A stretch of 64,000 nucleotides of DNA from Eupeodes corollae (taxonomy: Eukaryota; Arthropoda; Insecta; Diptera; Syrphidae): contig NC_079147.1 of assembly GCF_945859685.1 (NCBI RefSeq), positions 229,582,765 to 229,646,764 of the forward strand, read 5' to 3'. Positions within the stretch are counted from its first letter, which is position 1. Every line of letters starts with the position of its first letter. Shown here piece after piece: positions 11,407 to 23,099 of this stretch. The translations under genes were made by a program, and so were the position numbers. The notes beneath the pieces are model-generated. The model saw only the letters and a program-made list of their open reading frames with translations, had not been told where the DNA came from and did not search any database.

Positions 11407-13056
11407 CAGTGATGGATTTACGCCTAGGTCCGTGAGGCCCGGGTCTAGGGCGGCATAATTTGAGGGGTGGCAACATTTTTGAAATACCAACATTTTACAG
11501 GCGAAAAACAATGAAGAGACAATCAATTTTAAAAATTGATAACGGCAAAATTGTTGAAAGGTTTCTAGAATTTCTACCAAATATCGGCCATAAAGCTAAA
11601 GATATTGAGGATGCTTTGTTAAAATCTCTCGAAAATAATGGTTTGAACATAATGAACTGTCCTGGTCAATCTTATGATAATGCAAGCAATATGCCAGGTA
11701 TATATTCAGGCCTTCAGAAACGAATCAAAACAATTAATCCTTTAGCAGAAAACGTTCCTTGTGCCGCTCATTCTTTAAATTTGGTAGGATCAGATCATGT
11801 GCAGTTGAATCGGTAACAGAAGCAGTCGAATTCTTTTCTACTTTACAAGAACTATACAATTTATTTTCTATATCTACACATCGTTGGGAGATTTTTCTCA
11901 AACTCGTTGGTCTGCTCGCCATAATGCATGTTACGCATTAGAAAAAGAGTGGTCTGCAATAATTGATGTACTGGAATTTTTAGCCGAAAGCAGGGATGGG
12001 AAACCGACTTCGGTAGCTGAAGCTACAGGACTGCAGCAGAAATTACAGAATTTAGAAACAGCAATTCTAGTCATTGTTTGGAATGTAATTTTAGATCGTT
12101 TAAATGCTGCTAGTAAGAAGTTTCAAGAATCTCAAGCTAATTTATCATCCGTTGTTCAGATCTATAACTTTCTGGCTCTATTTCCTTAAAACATGAGAGA
12201 CAGACAGTTTTCTGATTATGAAGAAAAAACCAAAACACTAGAGTTCACGAATATTATCGCTATGATACTCATCACAAAAAAACCAAAATTCAGCCAGATG
12301 AGTCACGGGTAAATGAAAGAACACCTTTTTCTGGACAAGAATATTTTCGCACAAATGTTTATTGCTCTATTCTAGACACTCTGAGTGTACTATTGGCCGG
12401 GCGTAAAAGTGCAAAGCTCAACGAAAATTTTAATTTGTTTGAAGAATTATCCAAAATAGATACAACCGAATTAAAAAATCTTGCCAATAAACTAGTCAGT
12501 AAGTATCCCGACGATTTGGAAGAGACGTTTGGCAATGAATGAATTCATTTACATTTTCAACTGAAAGATTCCTTAGCACATACGGAAGATGTACGCTCTG
12601 CTCAAAAAATATGCAATGTAATGCATTCACGGAGTCTTCGACATGTTTATCCGAACGTGGACATTGCTCTCCGTATTTTTTTGAGTATTCCGGCTACAAA
12701 TTGTTCAGGAGAAAGATCTTTTTCCACTCTAAAACGCGTAAAACCCTATTTACACGCAAGCATGGCAAAAGATAGACTTAATGCTCTTGCATTACTGTCA
12801 ATTGAAGTTCAACTAGTAAAAGAAATTAATTATGTCGATATAATCGACGCTTTTGCGCGGACCAAAGCCAGGAAAAAAGAAATTTAAAAATTAACTAATT
12901 ATTATTATATTATTTATATTTAAAAAAATTATATTTCAACAAATTAAGTTATTTTAAAATAAAAATATTTGTTCACAATTATTAAAACTCAATTTATCAA
13001 AAAGGGCGGTGCATCGAACGGGGCCAAGGGCGGTAGCAAGCCTAGATCCGTCACTG
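11407..13056 (+). mobile_element. hAT element, internally deleted, with 8-bp target duplication
   Basis: Terminal repeats are CAGTGATGGATTTA (11407) and the inverse of CAGTGACGGATCTA (ending 13056), 12 of 14 matching. The flanks are CACAGAAG at 11399-11406 and CACAGAAG at 13057-13064, a perfect 8-bp duplication. Both the CAGTG-type end and the 8-bp duplication are hallmarks of hAT transposons. At 1650 bp it is shorter than an autonomous element, and the N-terminal zinc-finger part of the transposase is missing. It is therefore a deletion derivative. Confidence 0.92.
11515..12887 (+). pseudogene. hAT transposase (ZMYM/TTF-type), broken
   Basis: The first block (frame open 11460-11816) has IVERFLEFLPNIGHKAKDIE, GQSYDNASNMPGIYSGLQ and CAAHSLNLVG, the start of the RNase H-like catalytic core. 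A frameshift near 11790 leads to AVESVTEAVEFFSTLQELYN. Another near 11900 leads to QTRWSARHNACYALEKEWSA, and stops follow near 12187. The last block (12621-12887) is the hAT C-terminal dimerisation region, with NVDIALRIFLSIPATNCSGE, RSFSTLKRVKPYL and RLNALALLSIE. The sequence resembles hAT proteins annotated as zinc-finger MYM type in animals. No BED or TTF finger remains at the N-terminus. Confidence 0.85.
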
Positions 13057-13064
13057 CACAGAAG

Positions 13065-13890
13065 TGTTATTGTTCCTGATATTTTTATGTCGAAAACCAT
13101 TGAATTTCTCTTGAATTGAATGTTAAAAAATGAGAGGCATACAACTTACCTGAAAATATTGAATTTACAGAGAAAAGAAAGTGATAGCAAAAAATCGCGG
13201 AATTTTAAACATTAAAAAATGTTTTAATTTCTTAACACAATCCAAATAATTAACCTTTCTAACATCATTCTCTGAAATATAAGTTTTTCGCAATATAAAT
13301 GAGAGATCCATTTTGTGAACATTAACTACTTCAAAATACAGCCATATATTTAATACCTTCCGCTGATTTATTGACCTTCGAATCATATGAACCTAAATAT
13401 ATATTCCAAGGAGTTTCAAATACTTATCTAATAAACACTTACTACATCTTTCTGCCACTACCTTGATATACAAATTTTGGTCAAAAATATCTATTCATGC
13501 ATTTAACAATTTAAATTATATAAGCTTTATATTAAAACAATCCTCAAAAAATTAAATAAAAACATTTAAAGAATCCTTTCAAATCTCGAGAGTCTTTCCT
13601 ATTCTTTTATATGCATGTACGAGTATAATGCCAAGGTCCCCATATATCTTTGGCTTAAAACCCAAATTCAGATATCTTAATGTTATGACAGCATCCGTAA
13701 ATCTAGCTCCAAAAATATCCGCAAAATGGCCACAGGATAACATTAACTATCACAGGATATACTTGTTTGCCACACTATACAAGTTAATTAGGATATTCAG
13801 CTTGAGTATGTTTTGTCAAAAAATAAAAATAATAAAAATATTGAATATTCATACCTGGAAAATTCCTGTACCTACGAGTATGTACCTACC
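13065..13890. other. No gene recognised
   Basis: AT-rich sequence right of the hAT element. The short open frames at 13165-13386 (-) and 13628-13918 (+) carry no recognisable motif. Two TACGAGTA words lie at 13618 and 13873. Confidence 0.45.
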
Positions 13891-13892
13891 AA

Positions 13893-13943
13893 GTGCTAAA
13901 ATAGCACAAGTCCTTTAGTCAGTTCAGTTCAGTTAAGTTCAGT
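13893..13943 (+). promoter_or_regulatory. Candidate RNA polymerase II core promoter with tandem initiators
   Basis: A CTAAAATAG box (13896-13904, also a perfect MEF2-type site) sits inside the palindrome GTGCTA-AAA-TAGCAC. Five tandem TCAGT-like units follow at 13919-13943 (the fourth is TAAGT). TCAGT is the arthropod initiator, and the second unit puts its A 30 bp downstream of the box, the normal TATA-to-start distance. A splice-donor-like AG/GTAGGT lies at 14008-14015. No coding exon could be assigned, so a host gene start here is inference. Confidence 0.3.
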
Positions 13944-14015
13944 ATCAACGGAAGAGCAGCTGCCATATTATAGTTATAGTAGATGTAATTTACTTAATAT
14001 AAAGTAGAGGTAGGT

Positions 14016-16010
14016 ACCATAAAGCTTTTGTGAATTAAAAGTAAATAAAATACATTTTATTATCCAACTAATACGGGGTGCAGATATAATTACACAGAAC
14101 GTGCAGAACGAACGATAGAAAGAAAGATGTTGCATTGCCCACAAACAGGGAATATCCGTATTCAAAATCCGACCTGAAATCGTGTAAACGTATTAATTGT
14201 ATGAGTTTAAATGGGGTTTTATTATGCTGAAGAAGTTTGAATTTAATTTGATACACGTTACACGTTACACGTCATCCTTGTAGCGGTGCGGCTCGGCGTA
14301 TCTACCTATGTTTTGTGCAGCAGTGCAAAGCTGCTGAAATATGTAGTGCCTTAAATTAAGGGAGACAGAAGGTACCATAATATCCTGCCGCAAAATATTA
14401 TATCGGGTTGCAATAACCCGAGGGGGTTGAGGAAGCCAAATTGTATATGCCACATGTGATAATTTTTATAATAATTTTTAAATGAATATGAAAAATATCG
14501 AGAAATGTATGATGCAGCTTATGCCCAAACTTCAACAACTTATGCGTGTACCAAAGCTATAGCTATTCATCAAATGAATTCTATTATTCGATGAAAAGCC
14601 TCAAAATTCAAAACGAAAAGAAGACGTAAGTAGTCGAACCAAACAAAGGGGATGTTAATTTAATTGATGAGCTCACGCTATAACACCTTTTTAATAGGGT
14701 TATCAAGCAGTTATTGCGCGAATATTTGGTTAATGAATAAAGTCCCCTTTAACTAACAAGGTAAGCTATAGATACAACACACATTGCTACTGCACCACCA
14801 CCGCAGCAGATACGTTGTTAGTCATATAAAGCCAGAGTCAACCAACCAAACAAAATGATTACGATACTTGCGGATGCATATTAGTATTACATATATGTAT
14901 GTATGTAGCTAGTACTAGACTTCTGCTCTCTTAGCAGCAAACAGGAATACAGGATATTGAGGGCATGTAACTGTGGAGTACCCATATGGATCATCATCAT
15001 CATTGCCATTGCTGCTCGTGACGTGACATTTCATCCCTATGGCCTGGCCCGCATCAGTGGGGTGCTTATGCTTATCATCTCTCAATGCATGTTGTTCTCA
15101 ATTTCGAAACGTTGAATGTTGTTGGGCAAACAGAACCACCATTACCACTGCTCCGGTATTGCAATATACAACCACCACCACCACCGCTGCCGCGGCGTAA
15201 ACCTGCAACGAAACCATATTGTCAGAATCAGAGCAGAATTGGATTTGGATTCAGATTCGGATTCGGATTCACCATCGCCATCGCCATTGCCATATCGCCA
15301 TCGGTGATCGAAATATGTGTAAAGATGGGGCTTCACACTCTCTGTTGTTATTGTAAGTCACGAGGTATTCATCGTACGGCACAGCCATTATTATTTTTGA
15401 TGAGGGCGGATGCAATTGTTAAGGATGTTGGCTCGTTGAGTTTTGATTACTGCACTTTTGAGAATTCATTCCAATTATTGCAAATATGATTTGCTACGAT
15501 ACGGAACAGTGCCGTTACAGTGATGAAAATCCCATAGATTGTATTATATCCCAAGTGATGATGATTATACTGTTGATTATGATATATCAACCGCTTGTCC
15601 ATTGATGCTGGATGTATTGCAATTGCAATTGCAATTTGCACTTGTCAAAAGGAACTTTGCAGTGCGCTAAGTGGATGTGGATTTTGAACGGATTATAATT
15701 GTAATGACGGTGAATGGAGTCATTAAAATTCCCACAAACAAGCTTTAGAGTATGATGAGATCGAAATGTATAAGAAGGAAGACAAAGAGGACTTAGAGCT
15801 ACCACTAAGGTCCAATAAACCATTTTGTGTTTTACAGTAAATACATTTATTTTTCACACGTTTTAATATTTTAATAACTTGTTCAAATATCTGACGTTTA
15901 CTGTAATATTATGAACAACACATTTTCAAGACCTTAGCGCATTAATCAGTTAACTATAATACCTTAAGTAGTCATGATAGAGGTCTTGAGTGCCACCTAA
16001 AGTGTTTTCC
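14016..16010. other. Less repetitive, microsatellite-bearing stretch; no gene proven
   Basis: From about 14750 the sequence is visibly richer in G+C than its surroundings. It contains ACACGTT repeats (14253-14272), CAT runs (14990-15003), CCA runs (15170-15182), hexamers of GATTCG and CATCGC type (15241-15302) and CAATTG-type repeats (15618-15642). The open frame at 15085-15489 is driven by these repeats and has no recognised domain. It may be intronic or regulatory DNA of a host gene, but nothing proves that. Confidence 0.4.
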
Positions 16011-16014
16011 ATGG

Positions 16015-16195
16015 GTAGGTACTGCCTCTTGCGAGGAATTGACAAATCCTCTAAGAGTAATTCTTGTCATTAAACGTGCTTTCTCAAATAAGCCGTTCGG
16101 ATCCGCGGTAGGTCCACTCCATTCCTTACAACATTACTCGCATGGTTGAGAGTTGTAAGTCACTAGACCCTAATCTATTTATTTATAATACCTCA
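16015..16195 (+). repeat. tRNA-derived SINE, copy 3 (head lost)
   Basis: The body of the SINE is in + orientation: GGTACTGCCTCTTGCGAGGA, then ATTGACAAATCCTCTAAGAG, then TTAGCCGTTCGGAT-like sequence. It ends with GGTTGAGAGTTGTAAGTCAC, CTAGACCCTAAT and a TTTA-rich tail. It aligns with 3377-3655 read on the other strand. The tRNA-like head with pol III boxes is absent, so this is 5' truncated. Confidence 0.65.
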
Positions 16196-16307
16196 AGCAA
16201 ACATAATCGCAGGTATGTAAGTCAAAAATTCAACGAAGATTTGTTTATGGTTGCAAAATTATCCTGCGTAGCTTTTATAAGACATGGGTTGGATTTTTTC
16301 TAGAATA

Positions 16308-17412
16308 TTAACCAAATTGACTCAAAAACCTGAGCCTTATGTTTGAGCTATCAAATTGAATTAAGCGTCGAGCGACTGGAATCGCTCTTGTAAAATTGTG
16401 GTAGTCATTTTCGAACAAATATTTTAAACGAATACTTTTTATTTCTTTAAGTCTTACAATTGGTATTTCACTTTCATCTATCTTATCAACAAACTGTAAG
16501 TTATTTTCAGCCTTGTTTGATGAGTATGGCTTAAAAAAATTCGCAAGATGTTCAGCGTTAGGTCTTTTCAGGCGCTTGGCTGCTTTCCATAGCAAAAAAT
16601 CGGTTGAAGCATCAGTCCTTAAATTCCTTAGGAATGTACTGAGTGAATCATTTTTGAATTTGTAAATTTGTTTTTTAAGATTGTTGCTTATACGGTTAAA
16701 CGTTGTTTTATCATCTGGAAATCTACTATTTTGCCATTTTCTTCGAGCTCTTCTTTTCTCTATTATCAACTCTCTTATCTCTAAAGGATATTTTATTTCA
16801 TTTTGTCTTTTATTAGAAAATGTTGGAGTACTTTCTTCAGCGGCCTGTTTTGGATTTTTGAACCAACTCGGGATAAGAGCACTAAATTAGCACAAAAAGA
16901 GCCCTAAATCATCCCATCATTAGAATTTCGAAATTCGATTGTGGTGTTTCCAGCTTTACGGACCTTTAAATTTATAAAACTTAAAAGCCTTTCTCTAAAA
17001 TCATTCCAGTTTGTTTTCTTATTCACAAGCTTTGGATTACTTTTTTCTAGTACTTCCGATTCACTTAGTGATAGAATCACTGGAGTATGATCTGATGACA
17101 GGTCATAATTACCTTCGACACTAATGTGATTTCGTTTGATTCCTTTAGCTACGAAAAAGTTAATAAGGTCTGGTATTTTGTTAGTATCGGCCAGTAAGTT
17201 GGCGACCTGGAGGAATAGAATTCGCAATTTTATTTAGGGCGTGCTTGGAAAAGTCTTTTGCTTTTTGTTGATATAAGTCTTGAACCCCAATGGGTGTGTT
17301 TCGCATTGAAGTCTCCGCCAACAACAAAGTTATGCCCAAGAAGATTAAATAGATCTGTATAGTCATCTTCTGTCGGGGAGCGCCTTGGTGGGCAGTATAT
17401 AGCTGATATCTT
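16308..17412 (-). pseudogene. Jockey-like LINE ORF2 fragment: endonuclease and linker
   Basis: On the - strand, near 17320-17270, frame pieces give the APE-type endonuclease motif FNAKHTHWGSRL. Then come VANLLADTNKIPDLINFFVA and NYDLSSDHTPVILSLS (17227-16904), the closing SDHxPV motif of that domain. Downstream is the linker before reverse transcriptase: RRARRKWQNSRFPDDKTTFN, LSTFLRNLRTDASTDFLLWK and KRLKRP (16769 on). A deletion joins this to AEHLANFFKPYSSN. Reverse transcriptase itself is missing. The element nicks target DNA and copies its RNA in place; this fragment has frameshifts and stops throughout. Confidence 0.75.
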
Positions 17413-17439
17413 AAAAAAACAATATAATTATGTGATTTA

Positions 17440-17689
17440 ATAGAGATGTCTGTGAGTGTGTACGTACGTACGTTCGTACGTTCGCGACGTTTTTTTGTGG
17501 TCCATAGCTCAAGTAAAGATATCAACTTCAAATTACTTTTGTTATACAGAAAGATGCAGAAAGGGCTCTCAAGAAAATTGAGTCGGTGATTTTTTTACCA
17601 AAGCAATTTGAAATAAAGGTGACAATTTTGGTTTACCCAAAATATCCCAGGAACCAATAACGATAGAAACTTGAATTGAATTGTGGTAC
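17440..17689 (+). repeat. Modular AT-rich repeat, copy E (left half)
   Basis: This matches copies A and B from the TACGTACGTTCG run through TGGTCCATAGCTCAAG, AGATGCAGAAAGGGCTCTCA, TTTTTTTACCAAAGCAATTT and ACTTGAATTGAATT. It breaks at GTGGTACC, where the RTE-like element begins, and resumes at 20746. Confidence 0.75.
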
Positions 17690-20600
17690 CCGCTGGATAG
17701 CCGAAAGGTGAACTAACGACAATGGATCCATCAGATCCAGAGCTGTGTCACCTGAGTTAACTTCTCAGGAAGTAGGAGCGAAAGGCCAGATATGGCTCAG
17801 AAGAGCCAGCTTTAACGATCTCAGTAATGCGCAGGCCTCACAAGCCGGCCATGACAGAAAATTTTAAAGTTTGATGAAAACACAAGTAATAGCCTCGGAT
17901 GAACGGACTGATAAATGTTGACAGCACACACACCGACCCCCGCAAACGAAAAACGGAAAACGATTTTAGTACACTCATCCAACCACGCAAAGCAGAGCAG
18001 CTTGCCGATGCCCTCGCCGAAATCAAAGCTAATGTGAAAGCCCTCCAGGAGATGCGATAGAATGGGCCAGGCAGTAAGAAGATTGAAGGCTGTGATTTCT
18101 ACTATGGGAAGTGTCTAATCGATAGGAGGAAGCGTTTATTTGGTTGTGGTTTTTCTGTCAGAGGGAAACTAAGGCAAAGAGTTTTAAGCTTTCGGAAAGT
18201 AAGCGAAAGAGTGACGAAAATCCTCATTAAGGCCAAATTCCACCACCTGAGCCTTATCAGCGCGCATTCCCCGACGGAAGAAAAGGATGAAAATACCAAA
18301 GAAGAATTCTATGAGCTCCTCGCCAAAACATATGAGCAATGTCCCAAAACCACGTTAAAATTCTCCTGGGAGATTTTAACGCCGAAATTGGTAAAGAAGG
18401 TATCTTTGGTAGGTCAATCGGAAAACATAGCCTACACGACATCACATCTGGAAACGGACTCAGGCTTATCGATTTTCTAGCCGAGAAAAACATGGTGTTG
18501 AGTAACACCAGATTCCCTCGCTCAGACATTCACAAAGGTACTTGGGGACCCGATGATCGAACATGCAACCAAATCGATCATGTTGCTATTGACGAAAGAC
18601 AATACTCTATCATACTTGGCGTTCGTACGTACAGATGAGCCAACATAGATTCCGACGACTACCTAGTTGGTGCTAAACTGCGCGTAGGAATATCCATGGA
18701 AGCTCTTAGGTGAACAATAACCTCGAGGAGAAAATTCAACGTTAGAAGGATACAGCAAATGCCTTTGCCAAACGAGTATTCCTAGAGCTTGCGAGGAACC
18801 CTACAACGGACGAGATGTTCCCAGAGACCCACTGGCAGGTTTAAAAACAATAAATCAGGAATGCTGCAGAACAGGTGCTAGATTTTTCACAGCTGCCACC
18901 AAGGAACCCCTGGTTTGACTCTAAATGTTCTCAGGCAAACAAAGCCAAAACGGAGGCATACAGATCGTGGCAGCAAAGGATAACACGATCTTCCCGCCAG
19001 CTCTACGTCGACAAGATTAGGGATGAGAACCGCTTGCTCAGAAGAAAAAAAAAAGCCCATGAGCAGCGTGAAGTCGATGAGACCCAGGGATGTTTTAACA
19101 GGAAACAGGTGCGGAGCTTTTATAGAAGTGTCAAAAAGAAAACAACGGGATTAACTAGCCACCCTGGAGCCTCCAAAGATAAGGATGGAAATACCTTAAT
19201 CGAGACGCAGTCAATGCTAAAAATCTGGAGAGATAATTTCAAACAGCTGCTTAGTGGTGATGAAGTCAACGATTCCGCCAGCGAGCTGCCACGTCAAATC
19301 CATTTGGTTGACGATCTAGAGTTCCACCCACCCGACCAGAGTGAGATCAAACTAGCCATCAACAGGCTGAAGTCAAACAAAGCGGCTGGTGATGACGGTC
19401 TGCAGGAGTTTTTAAAGTACGCTGGAGCAGATCTGGTAAAGAGCATGCACCAACTAGTTACTAAAATTTGGTCGGAAGAAAGCATGCCCGACGAGTGGAA
19501 CTTAAGCACCATCTGTCCGATCCATGAAAAGGTGACCGCCTTCTCTGCACCAACTACAGAGGCATTAGCCTTTTAAACATCGCGTACAAGATCTTGTCTA
19601 ACGTATTACGAGTATGTGAACGCCTGAAGCCATTTACTGACGAACTAATTGGCCCTTACCAGTGTGGCTTCAGACCTGGAAAATCTACCATCGATTTTAA
19701 AGCAGCTTATGACAGTATAGACAGGAACGAACTATATCGTGCCATGTTGAGTTTTTTTCCCTACCAAACTAAAACGACTTATCAGGATGACGCTGGAAAA
19801 TGCTCGTTGCTGCGTCAAAATTTTAAGAGACTCGACCGAAACCACCAGAGGACTTTGACAAGGCGATACGCTGTCATGTAGCTGCTTCAATATTGTGGCA
19901 ACATCTTTCAAAAATCCACACAATATCTTGGATATGCAGATGACATCGACATTATGGGAAAAACCAAACGAGCAATGACGGGTGCTTTCTCTAATGTCGA
20001 GTCTGAGGCGAAGAAAATGGGTCTTTGCATTAACGAGAACAAAACGAAGTATTTACTGTCATCAAGTAGTTTTCACAACGTAGACTTGGTCAAAATGTGA
20101 CAATTGACAGGTACAACTTCGAGGTGATAACGAATTTGTTTATCTGGGCACTGATTTTAATTCAAAAAATGAATTCAGCGTAGAGATCAAACGCAGTATT
20201 ACCCTTGCTAATCGCTGTTTCTTTGACCTAAATAAACAGTTGAGGAATAAGGCCCTATCGCGAGGTACCAAAGAGACACTGTACAAAACTTTAATCATCC
20301 CAGTCTTGCTGTATGGTGCAGAAGCATGGATCCTCTATCGGGCGGATGAAGGATCTCTTGGTATATTCGAGAGGAAGGTTCTGCGTACGGTCAGGTTTGT
20401 GGCGAACATCTGGCGGAGAAGACTTAATAAAGAGTTATACGAGCTATACAGCGACTTGCCATTGGTCAAAAAATTGCTGTGTACAACGCTTAAGATGGCT
20501 AAGGCATGTCAAGCGAATGAACATTGAAGCTCCAGCCCGTAAGACATTCAACGCCAAGCCTGAGGGAACAAGAAGAAGAGGCAGGCCTCATCTCCGGTGG

Positions 20601-20745
20601 AGTTATAAAGTTGAGGCCGACGCACTTTAAATTGGTATTCGAAACTGGAGGCAGCATGCTAGAGATCGAGTAAACTGGCGAAAGTTATTACTTGAGGCAC
20701 AAGAGCACAATGCGCTGTAGGGCCAACTAAAGTAAAGTAAGTAAG
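17690..20745 (+). mobile_element. RTE-like non-LTR retrotransposon, nearly full length, nested
   Basis: About 3.06 kb of higher-G+C sequence with a 5' leader, endonuclease, reverse transcriptase and a 3' end finishing in AAAGTAAAGTAAGTAAG. The flanks GTGGTACC (left) and AAGATATC (right) both correspond to GTGATACC of the interrupted AT-rich repeat, so they are a diverged target duplication. Short tandem 3' tails are usual for RTE-clade elements. Coding frames are broken. Confidence 0.8.
17985..20720 (+). pseudogene. RTE-like endonuclease-reverse transcriptase polyprotein, broken
   Basis: Reading several frames in order: EQLADALAEIKANVKALQEM (endonuclease start, 17997); LLGDFNAEIGKEGIFG (18366); NGLRLIDFLAEKNMVLSNTR and NQIDHVAID (18450-18595). 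Next is a 233-codon open block at 18875-19576 with LPPRNPWFDSKCSQ, RLKSNKAAGDDGLQE and SMPDEWNLSTICP. Then come GPYQCGFRPGKSTID (19649), YADDIDIMG (19933, the catalytic double Asp) and a C-terminal region with LLYGAEAW (20308) and RRRGRPHLRW (20574). GKSTID runs straight into FKAAYDSIDR, so about 25 residues of the palm are deleted. It needs at least five frame changes and cannot be translated whole. Confidence 0.85.
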
Positions 20746-21180
20746 ATATCAAAAAAAAATATTTTTTACAAAAAATTCGAATTAACGGCTGTTTTATAAA
20801 TCAAAAAAAAGATGAGAAAAAAAATGTGTCACCCGAAAATCTTACGAACTAAAAATGATTTTATCTCCAACACAATTTTGTGCAACAAAGAATAACGACT
20901 TCAACATCTGTCAAGTTTTGAGCAACATCGAATTGATTTGTTTTACAAAAAATTAAAAACCTAAACAAGCTTTTTTAATAAGAGATGGTAAAAATTGATT
21001 TTCGACTTAAATATCTTTCCAAAACTTAAAGATATTGGCTTCAAACTAATTTTATCTTATTAGAAATATTGTTTTCATTATTCGAGAAAATTCGAGTTGA
21101 CAGTTTTAAAAAAAGTTAAGATATAGGCTTCTACACTTTTATTTTATATTACTTTCGAAAAGGAAAAATGTATATTTGAG
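20746..21180 (+). repeat. Modular AT-rich repeat, copy E (right half)
   Basis: This continues copy E after the RTE insertion: ATATCAAAAAAAAATATTTT, ATTCGAATTAACGGCTGTTT, CTTACGAACTAAAAATGATT, AATTGATTTTCGACTTAAAT and TTATTAGAAATATTGTTTTC. It fades out near 21180, before the terminal hairpin seen in copies A, C and D. Confidence 0.7.
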
Positions 21181-23095
21181 ACTAAACCCTTTGTTTCGGT
21201 AAAAATTGCTTAGCTACTCCCTTATCCTAGTGATCTGGTCAGTAGTGTTCTCTGTGTAGGAGTCAGTTAAAATGATGAAACGTTAATATGAATCTTCTTA
21301 AAAGTGTTAAATATATCAATACCGTCAATATAATGCAGCTCGGTTTATGAAAAATTACACGATTTAAAAACGTCTCCTTAGTAAATTTGCATTCAATACT
21401 TGACATAAAATATTCCCATCTTAATTCTTCGATAGTTCGATCACGTATGACGATAACCATGTTCGTGAAACAACGCTATAATTCTACCCATGTTTTGGCG
21501 GGATCCTTTTCATGTCTAAATATGTATGTGTACATATATATTTATCCTTAATGAAATTCAAACCATATCGCTTAGCCGCCATATCGCCATCCCCACGACA
21601 CATATGCGTTTCTTCGTTATCGCTATGTCCCAAACTCACTATTTGCATAACATCAGTGTCCCAGGCGTTAGTGCAAAACTTAAAATATGTTCGGATAATT
21701 TTCCAAAATTGGTTGGTATTTTGTACACAAGGTAAAATTTATGGAGCGCTACAACTATTATTCTATGTGCAAACATGCGCTGAAACCAAGACAAGAACAC
21801 AACAAGGATGTGCTATCCTATCCTATAGGGTAAATATATTCTCTCCCTCCATTTAACCACCCTCAAATTTCTTAAGATGTGAAGCAAGTTTTCGGTTTCT
21901 GTTAGTAGAGATTTAAATTTCTTCCAGTATCCGCCGTCGAGTCGTCCTATGGAAGTAAAGTTGTTTGCTTATTAATAAAGAAAGTGTTTTAAATTTTGCT
22001 TCCTGCAAAAGCAAAAGGTGTTACATGATTTTACTATCCACAGCATATGGCTACCCAACATCATCTTGGCTTTAGAAGATGGCGGTTTTTTTCTTCGCTT
22101 GTAATTCAATATATACATTGATGAGGTTTCCTATCTAAAGGACCATGTGTATTATATACCCTACCCCAACCCATACCCATACCCATGCTCTTCCAGACTA
22201 GGGCTCCCTAATGGAAATATCCGACAACCGCCTGAAGTATTATGGTGTCCTTAGTTTTAAGTGGATGTGTAGTGTATAGCTAAATGTCATTTGTTTTCGA
22301 TGAGATGTTATCAAGGCGGAACGGCATCATATGCAACTCATTGTCTAGTCCACAGTTATAAAGCTAAATAGTTTTTTTGAAGGATTATTGGGTAATTAGA
22401 ATGATAATGATAATCCGCTGGAATGTGGTATGTTTTTTATGGTACCATTAAGGTAGTTAAAGAATACCTTGATGGGAAGGAATATAGGTAATAAACCCTT
22501 AAAGGTCCTGAAGAATCAGTTTAATAAATAGGAAAATAATTCTACTTAATTCGTTACACTTCGTTCTTGAATGTTGTACAAGGCCACGTAATCTCTGAAA
22601 GTTTCATGAAACATTATTTATATACTTGATGCAAAAGTGAATACTCGTATCCCATAATTATTCACCCTTGTATTCTAGCGAATAAATTGCATGCAAACAG
22701 TACAAAAGCTCATACTCTCTCGAAACCAATTGAGATAATCTTAGAATTCGTCTTTTCTGTTCTGTCTGGCTCTGGGAAGACAAAAATAATCGAAATCTGG
22801 ACAAAAGCAGTACAAAATCTTTTTTGGGTGCTCTTATTTAGTTCAGTGTATGGAAGCTTACATTTAATTCCTTGTTTAGTCTTACAAGTACGCATAGTGT
22901 TTTTCAGGGGCGGAACACAAGCAGTAACAGTCAGTTATTAGGGCCTATAACATTAAGAAATTCACTTCACCAAAAAACCTCTAAAAACTCTGTTTTGCGC
23001 ACCCTTGTGGTAAAACCATTAATGACAGCTTTCAACTTTCTAGTGGGAGGAACAGTTTTGAAAAGACCGCAAATATTCTATAAAATATTTTAACA
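21181..23095. other. No gene recognised
   Basis: Moderately AT-rich sequence with chance open frames (21512-21856, 22687-22941) that carry no domain. It contains a short CCCATA repeat (22170-22186) and one TACTCGTA word (22642). Some of it may be ordinary intergenic or intronic host DNA. Confidence 0.45.
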
Positions 23096-23099
23096 TTTC

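Noticed and set aside
15085..15489. 134-codon frame (+) as a host protein
   Set aside because: The frame owes its length to microsatellite hexamers (FGFRFGFGF and IAIAIAI runs). Both strands are open there for the same reason.
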